Positions 11,538 to 21,437 of a stretch of 64,000 nt of DNA are shown piece after piece. The stretch spans positions 4,030,001-4,094,000 of the forward strand of contig JARKIP010000042.1 in NCBI GenBank assembly GCA_029990175.1, read 5' to 3'. Position 1 is the first letter of the stretch, and each line of letters begins with the position of its first letter. The translations under genes and the position numbers were made by a program. This DNA comes from Petunia secreta. Lineage: Eukaryota > Streptophyta > Magnoliopsida > Solanales > Solanaceae. Below the pieces are notes generated by a model. That model worked only from the letters and a program-made list of their open reading frames with translations. It made no database searches and had not been told where the DNA came from.

Positions 11538-12766
11538 GATTCTACGGTATCATCAAACTTTATCTTTTATTTTCCTTTACAATTTTCATTCTTTCCCCAT
11601 TGGAAGAAATTGTTTGATCGATTATTTGATACTAACACTTTTAGATGAGGCATAGTTGGAATCGAATGATGAAAAACATCACCCACGAATACCTGAGCTC
11701 AAAACGCTCCGATCGGGGTCGATAAGTCTGACGAACATTCTAACGTGGTCTTCTTCTATAACGGCTTTCTCGGGTTTTGTCTTTCAATGACTCCGTTTCA
11801 GGTATCGAAATCGAGGACCAGTGTTCGGCTGCTCATCCTTCACACCCAAACACTGGGGGGGGATGGAGTTAGCATGATGGTCACTGACGGATACTGGGGA
11901 CTGCCCAAGAACCGGGGACTTCCCATCGAAAGGAGAAACGAAATCGATTGAAGACAATACTGGGGACTCGTTCAAAATTCGACAAAAGTTCAAGATCCCA
12001 ACGCTCACTCGAACTGGGGACTCGTTCGTGTTTCTAATCGAACTAGAGATTCAAATTTATCGAAGATTTCAAACCCTGACACTTTTATTCAAAGTCGAGG
12101 GCTATTCGTTTAGATAAGTTATGTAGCATGTAAACGATCCATTAGTGATCAAAAACCTGTGCCTTCAAACGGCCACATCATGCAACCGATCGAATCGTAC
12201 GATCCCAAAACGTATTAAACACCCATTAGCGGCCCGCTTCAATAATATGCAACACTTGGTCATATATTCGACTTTTCACATTTGTTGGCTTGTGTGATCG
12301 GTTTAAACATTGGCGAGTTTTACAATTCCAAATTTTTTCACCGTGTTCAAAGTAATTTTTCATTCCTAATCCAAAAGTGTTCGAAGAGTGCATTACGTGA
12401 AAGTGAGACGTCATTCTTCACTACGCACTAAAAGACATTGGGCCCCAATCAATCACTTTTTTCTGACGACTGTCGTCAAAATGTTAAACTTTCCGAATGA
12501 TTAAACTAAACTTATCATCGGAAAACAATACAACGATATAAGGAGCATCAAGAATCAAAAACAAAAAAGTTCATTCATTAAAAGGAAATATCCACATAAT
12601 GGTCAAACGACCTCATCATAACTAAGGATATTCACATAACGGTCAAACGACCTCACCATAATTAAGGATAAAAAACAAAAGCTTAAGAAGTTCATATATC
12701 GCCATCGGATCCTTCGTCAGAAGAATCTGGAGAAAGGCCAAATGCCTCGCGAGTCATCCTCACGAC
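11538..12766. other. Non-coding region after integrase
   Basis: Several repeats of ACTGGGGACT-like short motifs lie between about 11850 and 12030 (for example near 11895, 11950 and 12013). No frame with a recognisable domain was seen. A direct near-repeat, GGATATTCACATAA-like, with AACGGTCAAACGACCTCA occurs twice near 12590-12670. The segment then gives way to the antisense gene. Confidence 0.6.
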
Positions 12767-13321
12767 CTAGATAGCTTCTTCGAGCTCCTTGGCTACATCA
12801 ACTTGACGCTCAGACATTTCCTGCAGTAAATCTCGCCTAGACTCTGCTAAAATGAGCTCCATTCTCCCTTCGAAATCATTCTCCATTGAGTGCCTTTGAG
12901 TAGCCAACTCCTTTTGAAGAAGCAAGTTCCTCTCCGACAAAGCGTCGTTCTGAACAGCCAGATCGTCGTTAACGCCCCTAAGAGTATGAAGTTCCTCATT
13001 CAAACGAACGAATTCTGACTCTCTGGCCTTCAGTTCAGTCTCCAGTTTGGCACACTTGTCATCCATGCTAGTTTCAAGTCGACCAAGCTGATCGTTTAAA
13101 GCCTGGACTTGAGACTCTAATTCCGATTCTCGAAGAGCATTAGCGGTGGCCTTTTTACCCGATTCGGCCTCGAGCTCAGAGTATTTCACTTTCAAAATTT
13201 TTAAGTTATTGTGCCATCCATCACCAGCGGAGGCAAGAAGAGCAACTCTCTCATTCAAATGGGCTATCTCGGCTTCAAGCTGTCGAATCCGATCAGCTGA
13301 TTCGATGGCCATGATGGTGTT

Positions 13322-13404
13322 CTGAAGCCAAAACAAGACAATCCCGTAAGAAAGAAAAAACAAAAAGATTCAAGCAGTAGAAGACAAGAGAAAGAGTTCG
13401 TTAC
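13322..13404 (-). other. Intron 3 of the antisense gene
   Basis: Donor GTAACG at 13404-13399, a T-rich tract, and acceptor TTTTGGCTTCAG ending at 13322. Phase 0 on both sides, joining an acidic domain to a coiled-coil exon. The frame reads open through the intron for a while, so translation alone would not reveal the splice. Confidence 0.7.
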
Positions 13405-14324
13405 CCGAAAGGCACTAAAAGCAATCTGAGAAGACAAGCTCACATCGCTGTAGCAATTCAATCGAGCTTTTTCCATCGGCCCCATCACGTCGAAAAAATA
13501 GTTATTAAGATGCTTTGGGCATCTAAGCAGATCTACCTCCCCGAGAACGCTAATAGTCAACGATCTGGTGTTGGCTTCCCCTGCAGCCTTGGCCCTCTTA
13601 TAAGCGGCAAAGGCAGCAACTTCCTCATATCGAGGAAAGCGAACGATGGGCTCTTCATGGTCTGACGCGTAGAATGACGAGCCTGAGCTCTCCGTATGTT
13701 TCGACTTCATCTTTGCCATGGGACGATCGAGAGGAAGCTTACCCTTCTTGGGATCCCTCTCCCTTGGCACATCGTCTGGAGGGGCACCATCGACGGCCCC
13801 AATATTTAACATCTCGTGGGTTGGGACGATAGCAGTCTCTTTTCCCCCAGAGCCAGAAGTTACGTCGATCAAATCCTCCGCAATCGGAGATAAAGTTTGC
13901 TGCCTATCAATACCAAAGCCGGTTGTTTGAACCCTGTCATATTCCTCGGCAGCTTTGAGTTGCTCAGCCATTTCAAGCATTTTTTCCTTCCTCGGCCTTT
14001 TCGGCCGCTCCAATGGCTGCTCAGACCCAGATTCTTCACCCTCTTCCTCGGAGGGAATACGAGCGAGGCTGCCCTCCTCGATGGCTTTCGCCGCCTCAAC
14101 TGCTGAGACAGCTCCTTTAACAATCTGCTCGATCGGCTTAGGATCAGCCGATGAGCCAGCCCCTTGCGGAGTACTCTTAACCAAATACTTTGCCCTAAGG
14201 TCTTGATAAGAGGTCTTCTTTTTCTTCTTCGGAGGAGTTTCACTCACGTTCTCCCCCTCAACCTCTTCGACTTCTTCCTCGCCGACAGAATCTTCAATCG
14301 GCCCAGTGCCAGCACCAGTGATGC

Positions 14325-14391
14325 CTGTTGAAGGTAATCTGTTAAAATTAAACAAAGAATGCATCTCGGCTGAAGGCAAAACTAAGCTCAC
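14325..14391 (-). other. Intron 2 of the antisense gene
   Basis: Donor GTGAGC at 14391-14386. The acceptor at 14327-14325 (CAACAG) gives phase 1 on both sides. A nearer AG at 14339 would give a 53-bp intron with the wrong phase. Confidence 0.6.
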
Positions 14392-14523
14392 CATGGTTTT
14401 TTGCCTTCACTTTCAAAAGGGCAGCGATCGGCTTCCAGGCTCTCTGATCGTTGGTAGTTTCTTTCAAAACTTTCTTCAACCAATCAACGATGTCAGGAAC
14501 TAACTCGAACATAACGCTGCTGG

Positions 14524-14589
14524 CTGCACACACTCACGGGAATAAAACACGGAAAAAAATACAAGACCAAACAAAAATCAAATACTTAC
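14524..14589 (-). other. Intron 1 of the antisense gene
   Basis: Minus-strand donor GTAAGT at 14589-14584, the plant consensus, and acceptor TGTGTGCAG ending at 14524. Phase 1 on both sides. Length 66 bp, near the lower limit for plants. Confidence 0.7.
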
Positions 14590-15514
14590 GTGTGCGGTTC
14601 CAGCCAACTGGGAGACGTTCAGACCCCGGAGCCACGAGCTGGTCTGTCGGGATATAAACGAAGCGTTGATCCCATGCCCTAAGATCATCGTCGTTATCGG
14701 AAATTAGAGCTCGGCTACCTCACTTTTGCACAGTAATGATGCCAGCCTTATAAACTCTAGGAGAATATAGGTGAAGAATGTGTCTGAGTGTGACCTCCAC
14801 TCCCACCTTCTTGCCAATCCACCGATACATGGCAACCAAACGGCATACTATCGGGGAAATCTGCACTAAGCAAACCTTATACAACCGGTAAAATTTCTCA
14901 ATTATTGGGTCGACCGGCAAAGTAAACCCTATCGTAAATGGATACGTCAAAACGGCGGAATGACCGCCATAAAAAGTGGTCAGAGTTGATCTCCTCAGGG
15001 GGGCATACTACATCGACCTCACCTTCTTTCCACAGTCCTCCCTGATTCGTGGTATCGACTCCTCAGTGACAGCGCAAAAACTAAATCGACAGGAATATTC
15101 TTCTTTTTGGCCTGCTGAACGTCGTTCTAGGTACTGACCTTGCAATCATCGTCATAAGTAAACTTCTTCGGAAGAATGTCAGTATAAAGCTTTTCTGGGC
15201 CAAAATCTTTGGGTTTCCTCCCCCTCTTTTTTCCCTTCTTATCTGTTGAAGGACCAGCAGCGGGTTGCTGCGGCGCCGTAGCAACAACGGCGGCGGGAGG
15301 AGTAACTCCGGCGTTGGCTATGTTTTGAGAAGAAGACATTGTGCAACAAGGTCAACAAATTGAAGCAGTTAAACTTGAAGATTTGAAACAAGAACTGATA
15401 AAAACAAGCGAAGGATTCTGAAAATTTGCTTAAAGAATTTGAAGAATTTTGGAGAACTTTGGAGAATTTTAAGAGTTTAGAAGGTGTAAAGTCTGTAAAA
15501 CGATTTGAAACTGA

Positions 15515-15522
15515 TACTTATA
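15515..15522 (-). promoter_or_regulatory. Candidate TATA box of the antisense gene
   Basis: Minus-strand TATAAGTA, directly preceded by a CT repeat (GA repeat on the plus strand at 15522-15534), about 175 bp upstream of the antisense ATG. It lies outside the 3' LTR, so the antisense unit could have its own promoter. Confidence 0.4.
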
Positions 15523-15713
15523 GAGAGAGAGAGAGCCATCATGGCCTTGGGAACCGACGAAAACTGCCACCCGCACGATCTCTGACACGTGCGGCGACTG
15601 GAAGTTGAAATGACAGCTTGACATTTCAAAATGAAGGGACACAGACGCTCCACGTGTTTTCCCGCTTAAAATCTCAGGCCACTTGCCAAGTTTTACGAAC
15701 ACAGGACTTAGCA

Positions 15714-15728
15714 AGTGGGGGGACTATC
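15714..15728 (+). other. Polypurine tract of the Tat element
   Basis: AAGTGGGGGGACTATC ends directly at the 3' LTR. The purine core AAGTGGGGGGA is typical; the last bases before the LTR (CTATC) are not purines, which is unusual. Confidence 0.65.
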
Positions 15729-16850
15729 TATATTGGTCGATTTCCGTTCGATCACAAAGGAGATGTGTTCAATCGTGTTGCAAAATCATTGTCGGTTCCG
15801 AAGACACATGTTGGTAAAAATCAATTGATGTAATGACGTGATCGGAATATTCCGAAGACAGCTGTTCTAGCCGATAATCTCAATTGGTCTTATCCCACTT
15901 TTATCGGAACGGGATCAGCGTATTTCGTGGGACGTGGGCAACTGCTGAAAGAGAGACGTGAGGAAGAGGGAGTTCCTCTAGGGTTGGGAACTCTGCCATT
16001 TCAAACTATAAATAGGACCTTATTCCTTCATTTAGGGACACATTCATCTGAACACCACTTCCTCATTCTCCAAGCTATGCACTTTCTCTTCACTTTATTG
16101 TTATTTTCTCATCATACCATAATCAATCTACTATCATTATCAAAGAAATCATTGTATTAAAATATCAGTCGTGGCTTGGTTCAAGCGTGGAAGAAGATTC
16201 ATCTCTTTCATCGAAGCACCATCCTCCGATTCTTTAATACAATAAGCTTTTATCGCTTTATTTATTTATTGTTGCTTATTTCGTTGTCTGCATGCTGCTT
16301 CCATTATTCAATACTTTGATTCATCGCATTCGATCTTGTTAATTTATTGTCGTTACTCTGATCGCATAAGTAAATCCATCGTTTAACTTGCTTGTTAGTA
16401 TCGAGCATATCAAGTGAATTGCCAGTACTGCTTTACGGTCGTATTATCTGATTGTATACATTTCTATCGGTCGCGTTTATTCATCATTGTATCTAACTTT
16501 GTCATCGAATCTGGTTAAAATCAAGTATTTAGCCTTGAACGAAATCAATCCGTAATTTGTCCTCGATAAGAAATTCGCCTGAAATCACGTCATCGTAAAT
16601 TGCTAGTTCGTCATTTGCTTTAATTTCTCTGTTTACATTTGCATTCGAATTGTTCATTCAGACTTGACATCGTACTTGCATCTTTGAAATCGATACTTGC
16701 ACTATCTTGGAATTAAGGTCCTAAAAATCGACTACTTGTCAACGTAAATTGTCTGTCAATAGATCGGATTGAGATATAAAACAGTCGCCTTAGACTCAAC
16801 TAAATATAAAATTTAATTGTAAAACCTGAAGTACATTTTTAGGAAACACA
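15729..16850 (+). repeat. 3' LTR of the Tat element (1122 bp)
   Basis: Begins TATATTGGTCG and ends GGAAACACA. Its TATA box is at 16007-16014. Relative to the 5' LTR it keeps about 12 bp near 15897 (CCCACTTTTATC region) and lacks one TTTATTTA block near 16265. Confidence 0.92.
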
Positions 16851-16855
16851 ATAAC
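16851..16855. repeat. Target-site duplication ATAAC (right)
   Basis: Perfect partner of 4696-4700. Confidence 0.9.
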
Positions 16856-17540
16856 ATTATTTTACAGTGCACATAAGGTTTTATTTTTCTGGAGAGAGAG
16901 AGGGGGGGGGGGTGTAAGTTGAGGGTCTTGGGGTGCACCCTTGGGCGGAGATAAGAATTCTAGTGAAGGGGTTAGGTTATTTAGAAAAATGAGAAAACAC
17001 AACTTTTGGAGTTTGTTATAAAAATGGATAGTTTTTTAAGATAAAATTTTAATATCTTCTCCCTTATACAACTTCAACTTTTTCAAATAAAAAAGATGTC
17101 CAAATACAATTTCAACTTTCAATTTTTTTTCTAACTTGAAAAACTCATTTTTTTTCATATTTTAGCCAAATTTATGTCCAAAACGCTAACTAAATAGACA
17201 AAATAATTTTTCGGTGAATAAAATTTATTAAACCTATTCTCCGTGAGTATACCCTATATTTACATCAAATTAATAACTACAAGATCAGTGTATTTCATAG
17301 ACACTTGACACTTAACCATATCTTATCAGTAATTATAGTTGTATTCTTATTTCAAAATTTTACTTCTAAAATCTAAATTATTTGATTTAGGGGAAGGGTT
17401 GTGCATGGGGTTTCGTGGTCATTTCTGAAACTCCAGCTGGTAGGGTCAGAGTGTGCCCATAGCTTTTGTCCTGTTCACGTTGGCCTTCAATCTCTTTTAC
17501 CCTTGTTATAATCCCCCCAATAACAAATCATTCCCTTCAT
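16856..17540. other. No gene seen; AT-rich spacer
   Basis: Continues the sequence interrupted at 4700. It contains a G-rich run at about 16900-16915 and no recognisable gene or element boundary. Confidence 0.6.
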
Positions 17541-17899
17541 CATAACACACACACACACACTCTCTCTCCCCCATTTTCCTCTCTCCTCCCCCTAAAAGAA
17601 AGGCGAGACTTTTGGGGGATAAATAGATAAGTAACAAAATTGCACACAATCAAGAAAAAAAGGAAGCTTTTCTTTTGTGGGGAATGTTGTCTGGCTCGAG
17701 GATCTTCAATCTCGATCAAATTCTTATACAAATCTATTATACATATGTTTTACAAAATCCATTTCTATGTAGATCCATTAATGTTTTTAATAGATCTATA
17801 AGTTTTGATCATGTTTTTGGTGTCGTCGGACCAGGCTTCATTCCCCTCAAAGATTGCTACCATCAGTTTCAAGATCGAGATCTTTTTAATATAATACAG
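17540..17899 (+). promoter_or_regulatory. Candidate promoter and first non-coding exon of an unidentified gene
   Basis: A CA repeat followed by a CT/C-rich tract (17546-17590) is the composition often seen in plant 5' UTRs. A GC-richer stretch ends in ACAG, directly followed by GTGAGG at 17899, a good splice donor. The frame 17675-17986 has no known domain. I do not recognise the gene, and no coding exon follows in the window. Confidence 0.3.
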
Positions 17900-18704
17900 G
17901 TGAGGACCATGTTTATTTTATTTTCGATTTTACTTATTTTCTTTGTTTGTCAGTTTAACATTTTCGGACATGTTGTACTTGTTTAGAACCTAATTGGTGT
18001 GTTGTGTCGTTAGTTATATCTGCAGATTGGTGTAATGATAAGGATCTTGACTTTAGTTTTGTATTCCAGTATATTTCATTCTAGGAGTATCTTGAAAGTT
18101 TCATCATTACACCCCTTTTTATTTCATACTCTTTTGTCAGTAAGATTTACTTTTGTTTCATCATTGTATTATGATTGCTTTTTGGTCTCTTTCTGCAAAT
18201 TTTCAGATCTATTTTCTGGCTTTCAACTTTGTTCAAAACCCTTTCACCATTTTATTCTCTCTCACACACACACACAGAGTGAGTAGGGGTTTATAACTTA
18301 ACCTTTTATCTTCCTCACGATTCATTACAACTTCTATTTCTTAAAGATTTACTTCGATCTTGACTGAAGCACTTCCTAGTTACAAGGTTTTTTAATAGAT
18401 CTCACTGTAATCATTTAATATTATCAAGATTGTACTTTATTCTATAACCATAAGTTATATTCTGCTACAGTATTCCAACACTAATGTACTTTGTTATGTT
18501 CGTGTGAAGTGCATATGCATTTGCTTCAAGTTGAGGCTTCTTCTTGAACCTTGGGAAACAACTCTCTTAAGGGGTATGTAATCTCCCACAAGTTACATAG
18601 TAACAAAAGAAAGTTAGATTTTCCAAGATAGAAATGGTGCATTTTGCAGATTTGTCCTCAAGTTGAAGATGCATGTGACAACTGATATGAAGTTGATTGA
18701 TACA

Positions 18705-18895
18705 TTATATATAAGAAGTATCTTGACACTGCTTCTAGCCATTGTATAGGGAGAAGTATTTCCATTGTGTTCTTTATTTTTATGTTGCACGACAGTATAT
18801 ATAAGATATACAGTATATATAAGTACCTTGACACTACTTCTAGCAATTGTATAGGGAGAAGTACTTTCATTTTGTTTTTGGTTTTTATGTCACAA
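18705..18895 (+). repeat. Tandem duplication, about 106 bp unit
   Basis: The segment around 18712 (TATCTTGACACTGCTTCTAG, then a GTATAGGGAGAAGTA motif) recurs near 18818 with a few substitutions. No function is apparent. Confidence 0.7.
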
Positions 18896-19310
18896 TATGT
18901 TAAGCATTTTGTGTCATTCCTTCTTTTTCCTTGTTTTTTCTTTGCGAAGAACAGGACTAGGTTTGATTATTCTCACTGCCCTTAGGCTTGAGTTGAAAAA
19001 ACATGAGAGTCCTCATATAATGAATACCATTACAAACATTTGACTGTGATGGGAAGATTATTAAAGACATTGAAAGATAAGGTAAAAATAACGTAAGAGA
19101 AAATATAAGCTATGTGGACATGTAGGAGCTAATAACACGTTTAGGCATTTTTGAATGCGCAGTTGCAGACCTAGAATCTAGACACTTGGGATTTTTGAGT
19201 TGAGAAAGAAAGGTTTTGATATGTACATACGCCTAATATATATAGCATAAACTACTTTATATATCTAACTGTATTTGTACTTTATTTAATTTGTGCGTAC
19301 ACACGCATAG

Positions 19311-19565
19311 ACTCCCTCCGTCCCAAACTAGTTGTCACTTTAGCAAAATGTGTTTGTCCCAAATTAGTTGTCTCTTTAGGATTTCAAGGCTAAATTGATT
19401 AGTTCTTTCTAACTATATCCTTAATAATTAAAAAAATTCTCAAAAAAAAGTTAATGGTGAAACATTAAATAAGGTTAAGATAGTAAAATAAACACTCCAT
19501 TTAATGACTTTCTTAATGGGCATGAAAAAGCTTAAAGCGACAACTAAAATGGGACGGATGGAGTA
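19311..19565. mobile_element. Stowaway-like MITE
   Basis: Left end ACTCCCTCCGTCCCA and right end TGGGACGGATGGAGTA are inverted repeats matching the Stowaway terminal consensus CTCCCTCCGTCCC. About 255 bp, no coding capacity. TA dinucleotides flank it as expected for Tc1/mariner-type insertion. Confidence 0.85.
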
Positions 19566-19579
19566 TATACTAATTCTAT

Positions 19580-20085
19580 CCCATTTTAGGGGAAGGTATT
19601 CGTTTCTCGAGAATCAAACAAGCTCTAGTTCGGCCACAATTTTCATATATCTTGGGAGTTTTTAATTGTTAATTATTACTCCATACGTTCCAAAATGGTT
19701 GTCATAGTTCGAATTTTGAGAGTCAAACGAGTTTAACTTTGACCGTAATATTTTCATATGTCTTTTAAATATTTTGAATTATTAATTATTGTGACTTATA
19801 GTACTTTTTATGTAGTTTCTAAATATATAAACATCGTTACAAAAAACTTAAAGATTATACGTTTAAATTTACGGTCAAAATAAACTCGTTTAACTGTCGA
19901 AATCCGAAATATGACAACCATTTTGGAACGGATGGAGTATTACTTATAGTACTTTTATATAGTTTTTAAATATATAAATTTTATTTTAAAATCTTAAAGA
20001 TTTCTTGTCCAGATCCAAGGTCAAAATTGAGAAATTGGACTCTCGAAATCTAAAAACCGTAGCATAAATTAAGACAGGAGGGAAT
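19580..20085. mobile_element. Older MITE interrupted by a second MITE
   Basis: Left part CTATCCCATTTTAGGGG ... TCTCGAGAATCAAAC and right part GGACTCTCGAAATC ... AATTAAGACAGGAGGGA are roughly inverted to one another. They are split by the MITE at 19678-19939. Ends are diverged, so the boundaries are approximate. Confidence 0.5.
19678..19939. mobile_element. Stowaway-like MITE, nested
   Basis: Inverted termini ACTCCATACGTTCCAAAATGG and its complement CCATTTTGGAACGGATGGAG. About 262 bp. Arms remain similar for a further 60 bp or so, giving a strong hairpin. It sits inside the element at 19580-20085. Confidence 0.75.
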
Positions 20086-20252
20086 AATGTATGGTAATAT
20101 AAGGTTCGACTACGAAGTATTGAATTATGACAGACCTACTAGCAACGGGATTCAAAAGAAGATAAAGGAGAACAGTAACGGAGGAAAAATGGAGGGAGTT
20201 GATGAGAGAGTGTCTCTTAGTCACACTTGAATTATCTATGCTTATTGCAGGG

Positions 20253-20375
20253 TCATCAGGTTTGTCATGCTTTCTGGACTTTGAATTAGCGAATGAAGTT
20301 TGAACTAATCATAATATTGGAATGAAAAGTGCACACTGGCTTTTCCTGTTCTTTCAGCAATATCCAAAGGTAATT
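20253..20375 (+). other. Candidate short exons of the gene that may start at 17540
   Basis: TTATTGCAG followed by GGTCATCAGG near 20253 looks like an acceptor and exon. Near 20358 the pattern TTCTTTCAG, CAATATCCAAAG, GTAATT would fit a 12-base micro-exon. No protein can be assigned. Confidence 0.2.
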
Positions 20376-20379
20376 GTGT

Positions 20380-21005
20380 TGACTGATTTAAGGAAAGATT
20401 AATGTAGACTTTGGAATCTTTTTGACTTAGCAAGCTTTAAAGTTTAAAGTACTCCTAGCTTTTTGTTTACTTATTTTCCACACTCAGTACAAACTTGCAG
20501 ACAAAAGTAACTCGATTTTGCTGCATGAATGCTTGCTCTATTCGTTGACAATTTACCTCTTTGTCTGGTGCATTAGAGAAAAGCTTTGTGGGTCGTTGTT
20601 CGCATTCCCAGTTTTTATTCTTATCAGTTTCAAAACTTTTCAACTCTTATTTGATATACCTTTCTCATTGGAATTTACTTACTATACATGCGAACAATTG
20701 TTACGAATTGGTTGACATAAAGTACAAATATCATAACTTCAGCTTACCGTTTTGCTCATAGAAGCAACTATTTGTTCCATTTTATATTGCATTTTTTCCT
20801 GAATGACACATTTTTATTTACGAAATAATTAACTTAAAGTTTTCATTTTCCCTTAACGAGAAGTGTCGAGAACCATAGAAATGACTTACTTCACATCTAA
20901 ATTCGCAAGTACAAAAGTCTTTTATATCTTTGTAAACTTAGTAACCAATCAAATTTATCATATAAGTTCAAACCATAGGAGTAGTTGACCATCTATAACC
21001 CCAGA
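20380..21005. other. No gene seen
   Basis: AT-rich with short overlapping frames at 20518-20761 that have no recognisable domain. Confidence 0.5.
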
Positions 21006-21429
21006 AAATTTTCAATACACCAGTGAACAGTGTTTGCAAAGGCGATCCTGAGGCGAGCCGTAAACATTTTGCCTCGAGGCAGTTTTGGGTGGCGAAAGTA
21101 CCAAAAAGCGAAGCCCCAAAAGTTGGGGCGTTCGCCTAGGTGTGAGGCGAGTTTTTTGTACCCGCCAAGTGTATGACTTGAAAACCTATTCAAATTAAAG
21201 AAATTAAATGCTAAATAAATCTCAACTAATAGAAATCTCACTTTGTAAATTTATAGAAGTTAAGAAAAAGACTTATTTGTAAAGTTTTAACCCTTTTCCT
21301 AGTTAATTTTTCCCTGATTTTTAATTCTCTTTTTCTTCAGATTTCACGTTCTCTTTTCTAACCAAAGGAGAAATGAGAAGTCTTGATTCTCTTAAATGTT
21401 TCGTTCTTGAATTTTTCTTCTAAAGTATT

Positions 21430-21437
21430 GCATGAAG
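21430..21437. repeat. Target-site duplication GCATGAAG (left)
   Basis: Perfect 8-bp match to 22874-22881. Eight bases is the hallmark of hAT insertion. Confidence 0.9.

Larger units (their letters stand above)
12767..15339 (-). pseudogene. Spliced antisense gene inside the Tat element (four exons, decayed)
   Basis: A gene on the strand opposite to gag-pol, from ATG at 15339 to a stop at 12767. Exons: about 15339-14590, 14523-14392, 14324-13405, 13321-12767. All three introns (14589-14524, 14391-14325, 13404-13322) are GT-AG, 66, 67 and 83 bp long, with phases 1, 1 and 0 that match on both sides. Exon 1 begins with a short Ala/Pro-rich segment and a basic KKGKKRGRKPK patch, then a globular block (TYPFTIGFTLPVDPIIEKF ... 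ILHLYSPRVYKAGIITVQK) that I recall from plant hypothetical proteins called gag-like or plant transposon protein; the family name is unverified. Exon 3 is acidic/Lys-rich with PPKKKKK; exon 4 is a long coiled coil. Lesions: TAG at 15127-15129, TGA at 14720-14722 and frame changes between about 15060 and 14950. Function unknown; a virion-like or nucleic-acid-binding role is guesswork. Confidence 0.75.
4701..16850 (+). mobile_element. Complete Tat-lineage Ty3/gypsy retrotransposon (about 12.15 kb), inactivated
   Basis: Two direct LTRs (4701-5818 and 15729-16850) flanked by ATAAC enclose a primer-binding site, gag, protease, RT, RNase H, integrase and a polypurine tract. Domain order PR-RT-RH-INT places it in Ty3/gypsy. 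An additional RNase H after RT and a large non-coding/antisense region after integrase are features of the Tat group. The coding strand carries four in-frame stops and about three frame changes, so it cannot make a full polyprotein. The antisense gene between integrase and the 3' LTR is described separately. The LTRs differ by scattered substitutions, a 12-bp indel near 4868/15897 and a TTTA-repeat indel, so the insertion is not recent. Confidence 0.93.

Noticed and set aside
14339..14391. 53-bp version of antisense intron 2
   Set aside because: The acceptor at 14339 gives the wrong phase and an intron shorter than plant introns usually are; the 67-bp version keeps the frame.
14306..14657. 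Plus-strand frames over the antisense gene (also 13718-14206)
   Set aside because: Shadows of minus-strand exons; their amino-acid content is odd and no domain is seen, whereas the minus strand gives phase-consistent splicing.
17675..17986. 103-codon frame taken as a coding gene
   Set aside because: Hydrophobic, AT-driven composition, crossed by a plausible splice donor at 17899. More likely untranslated.
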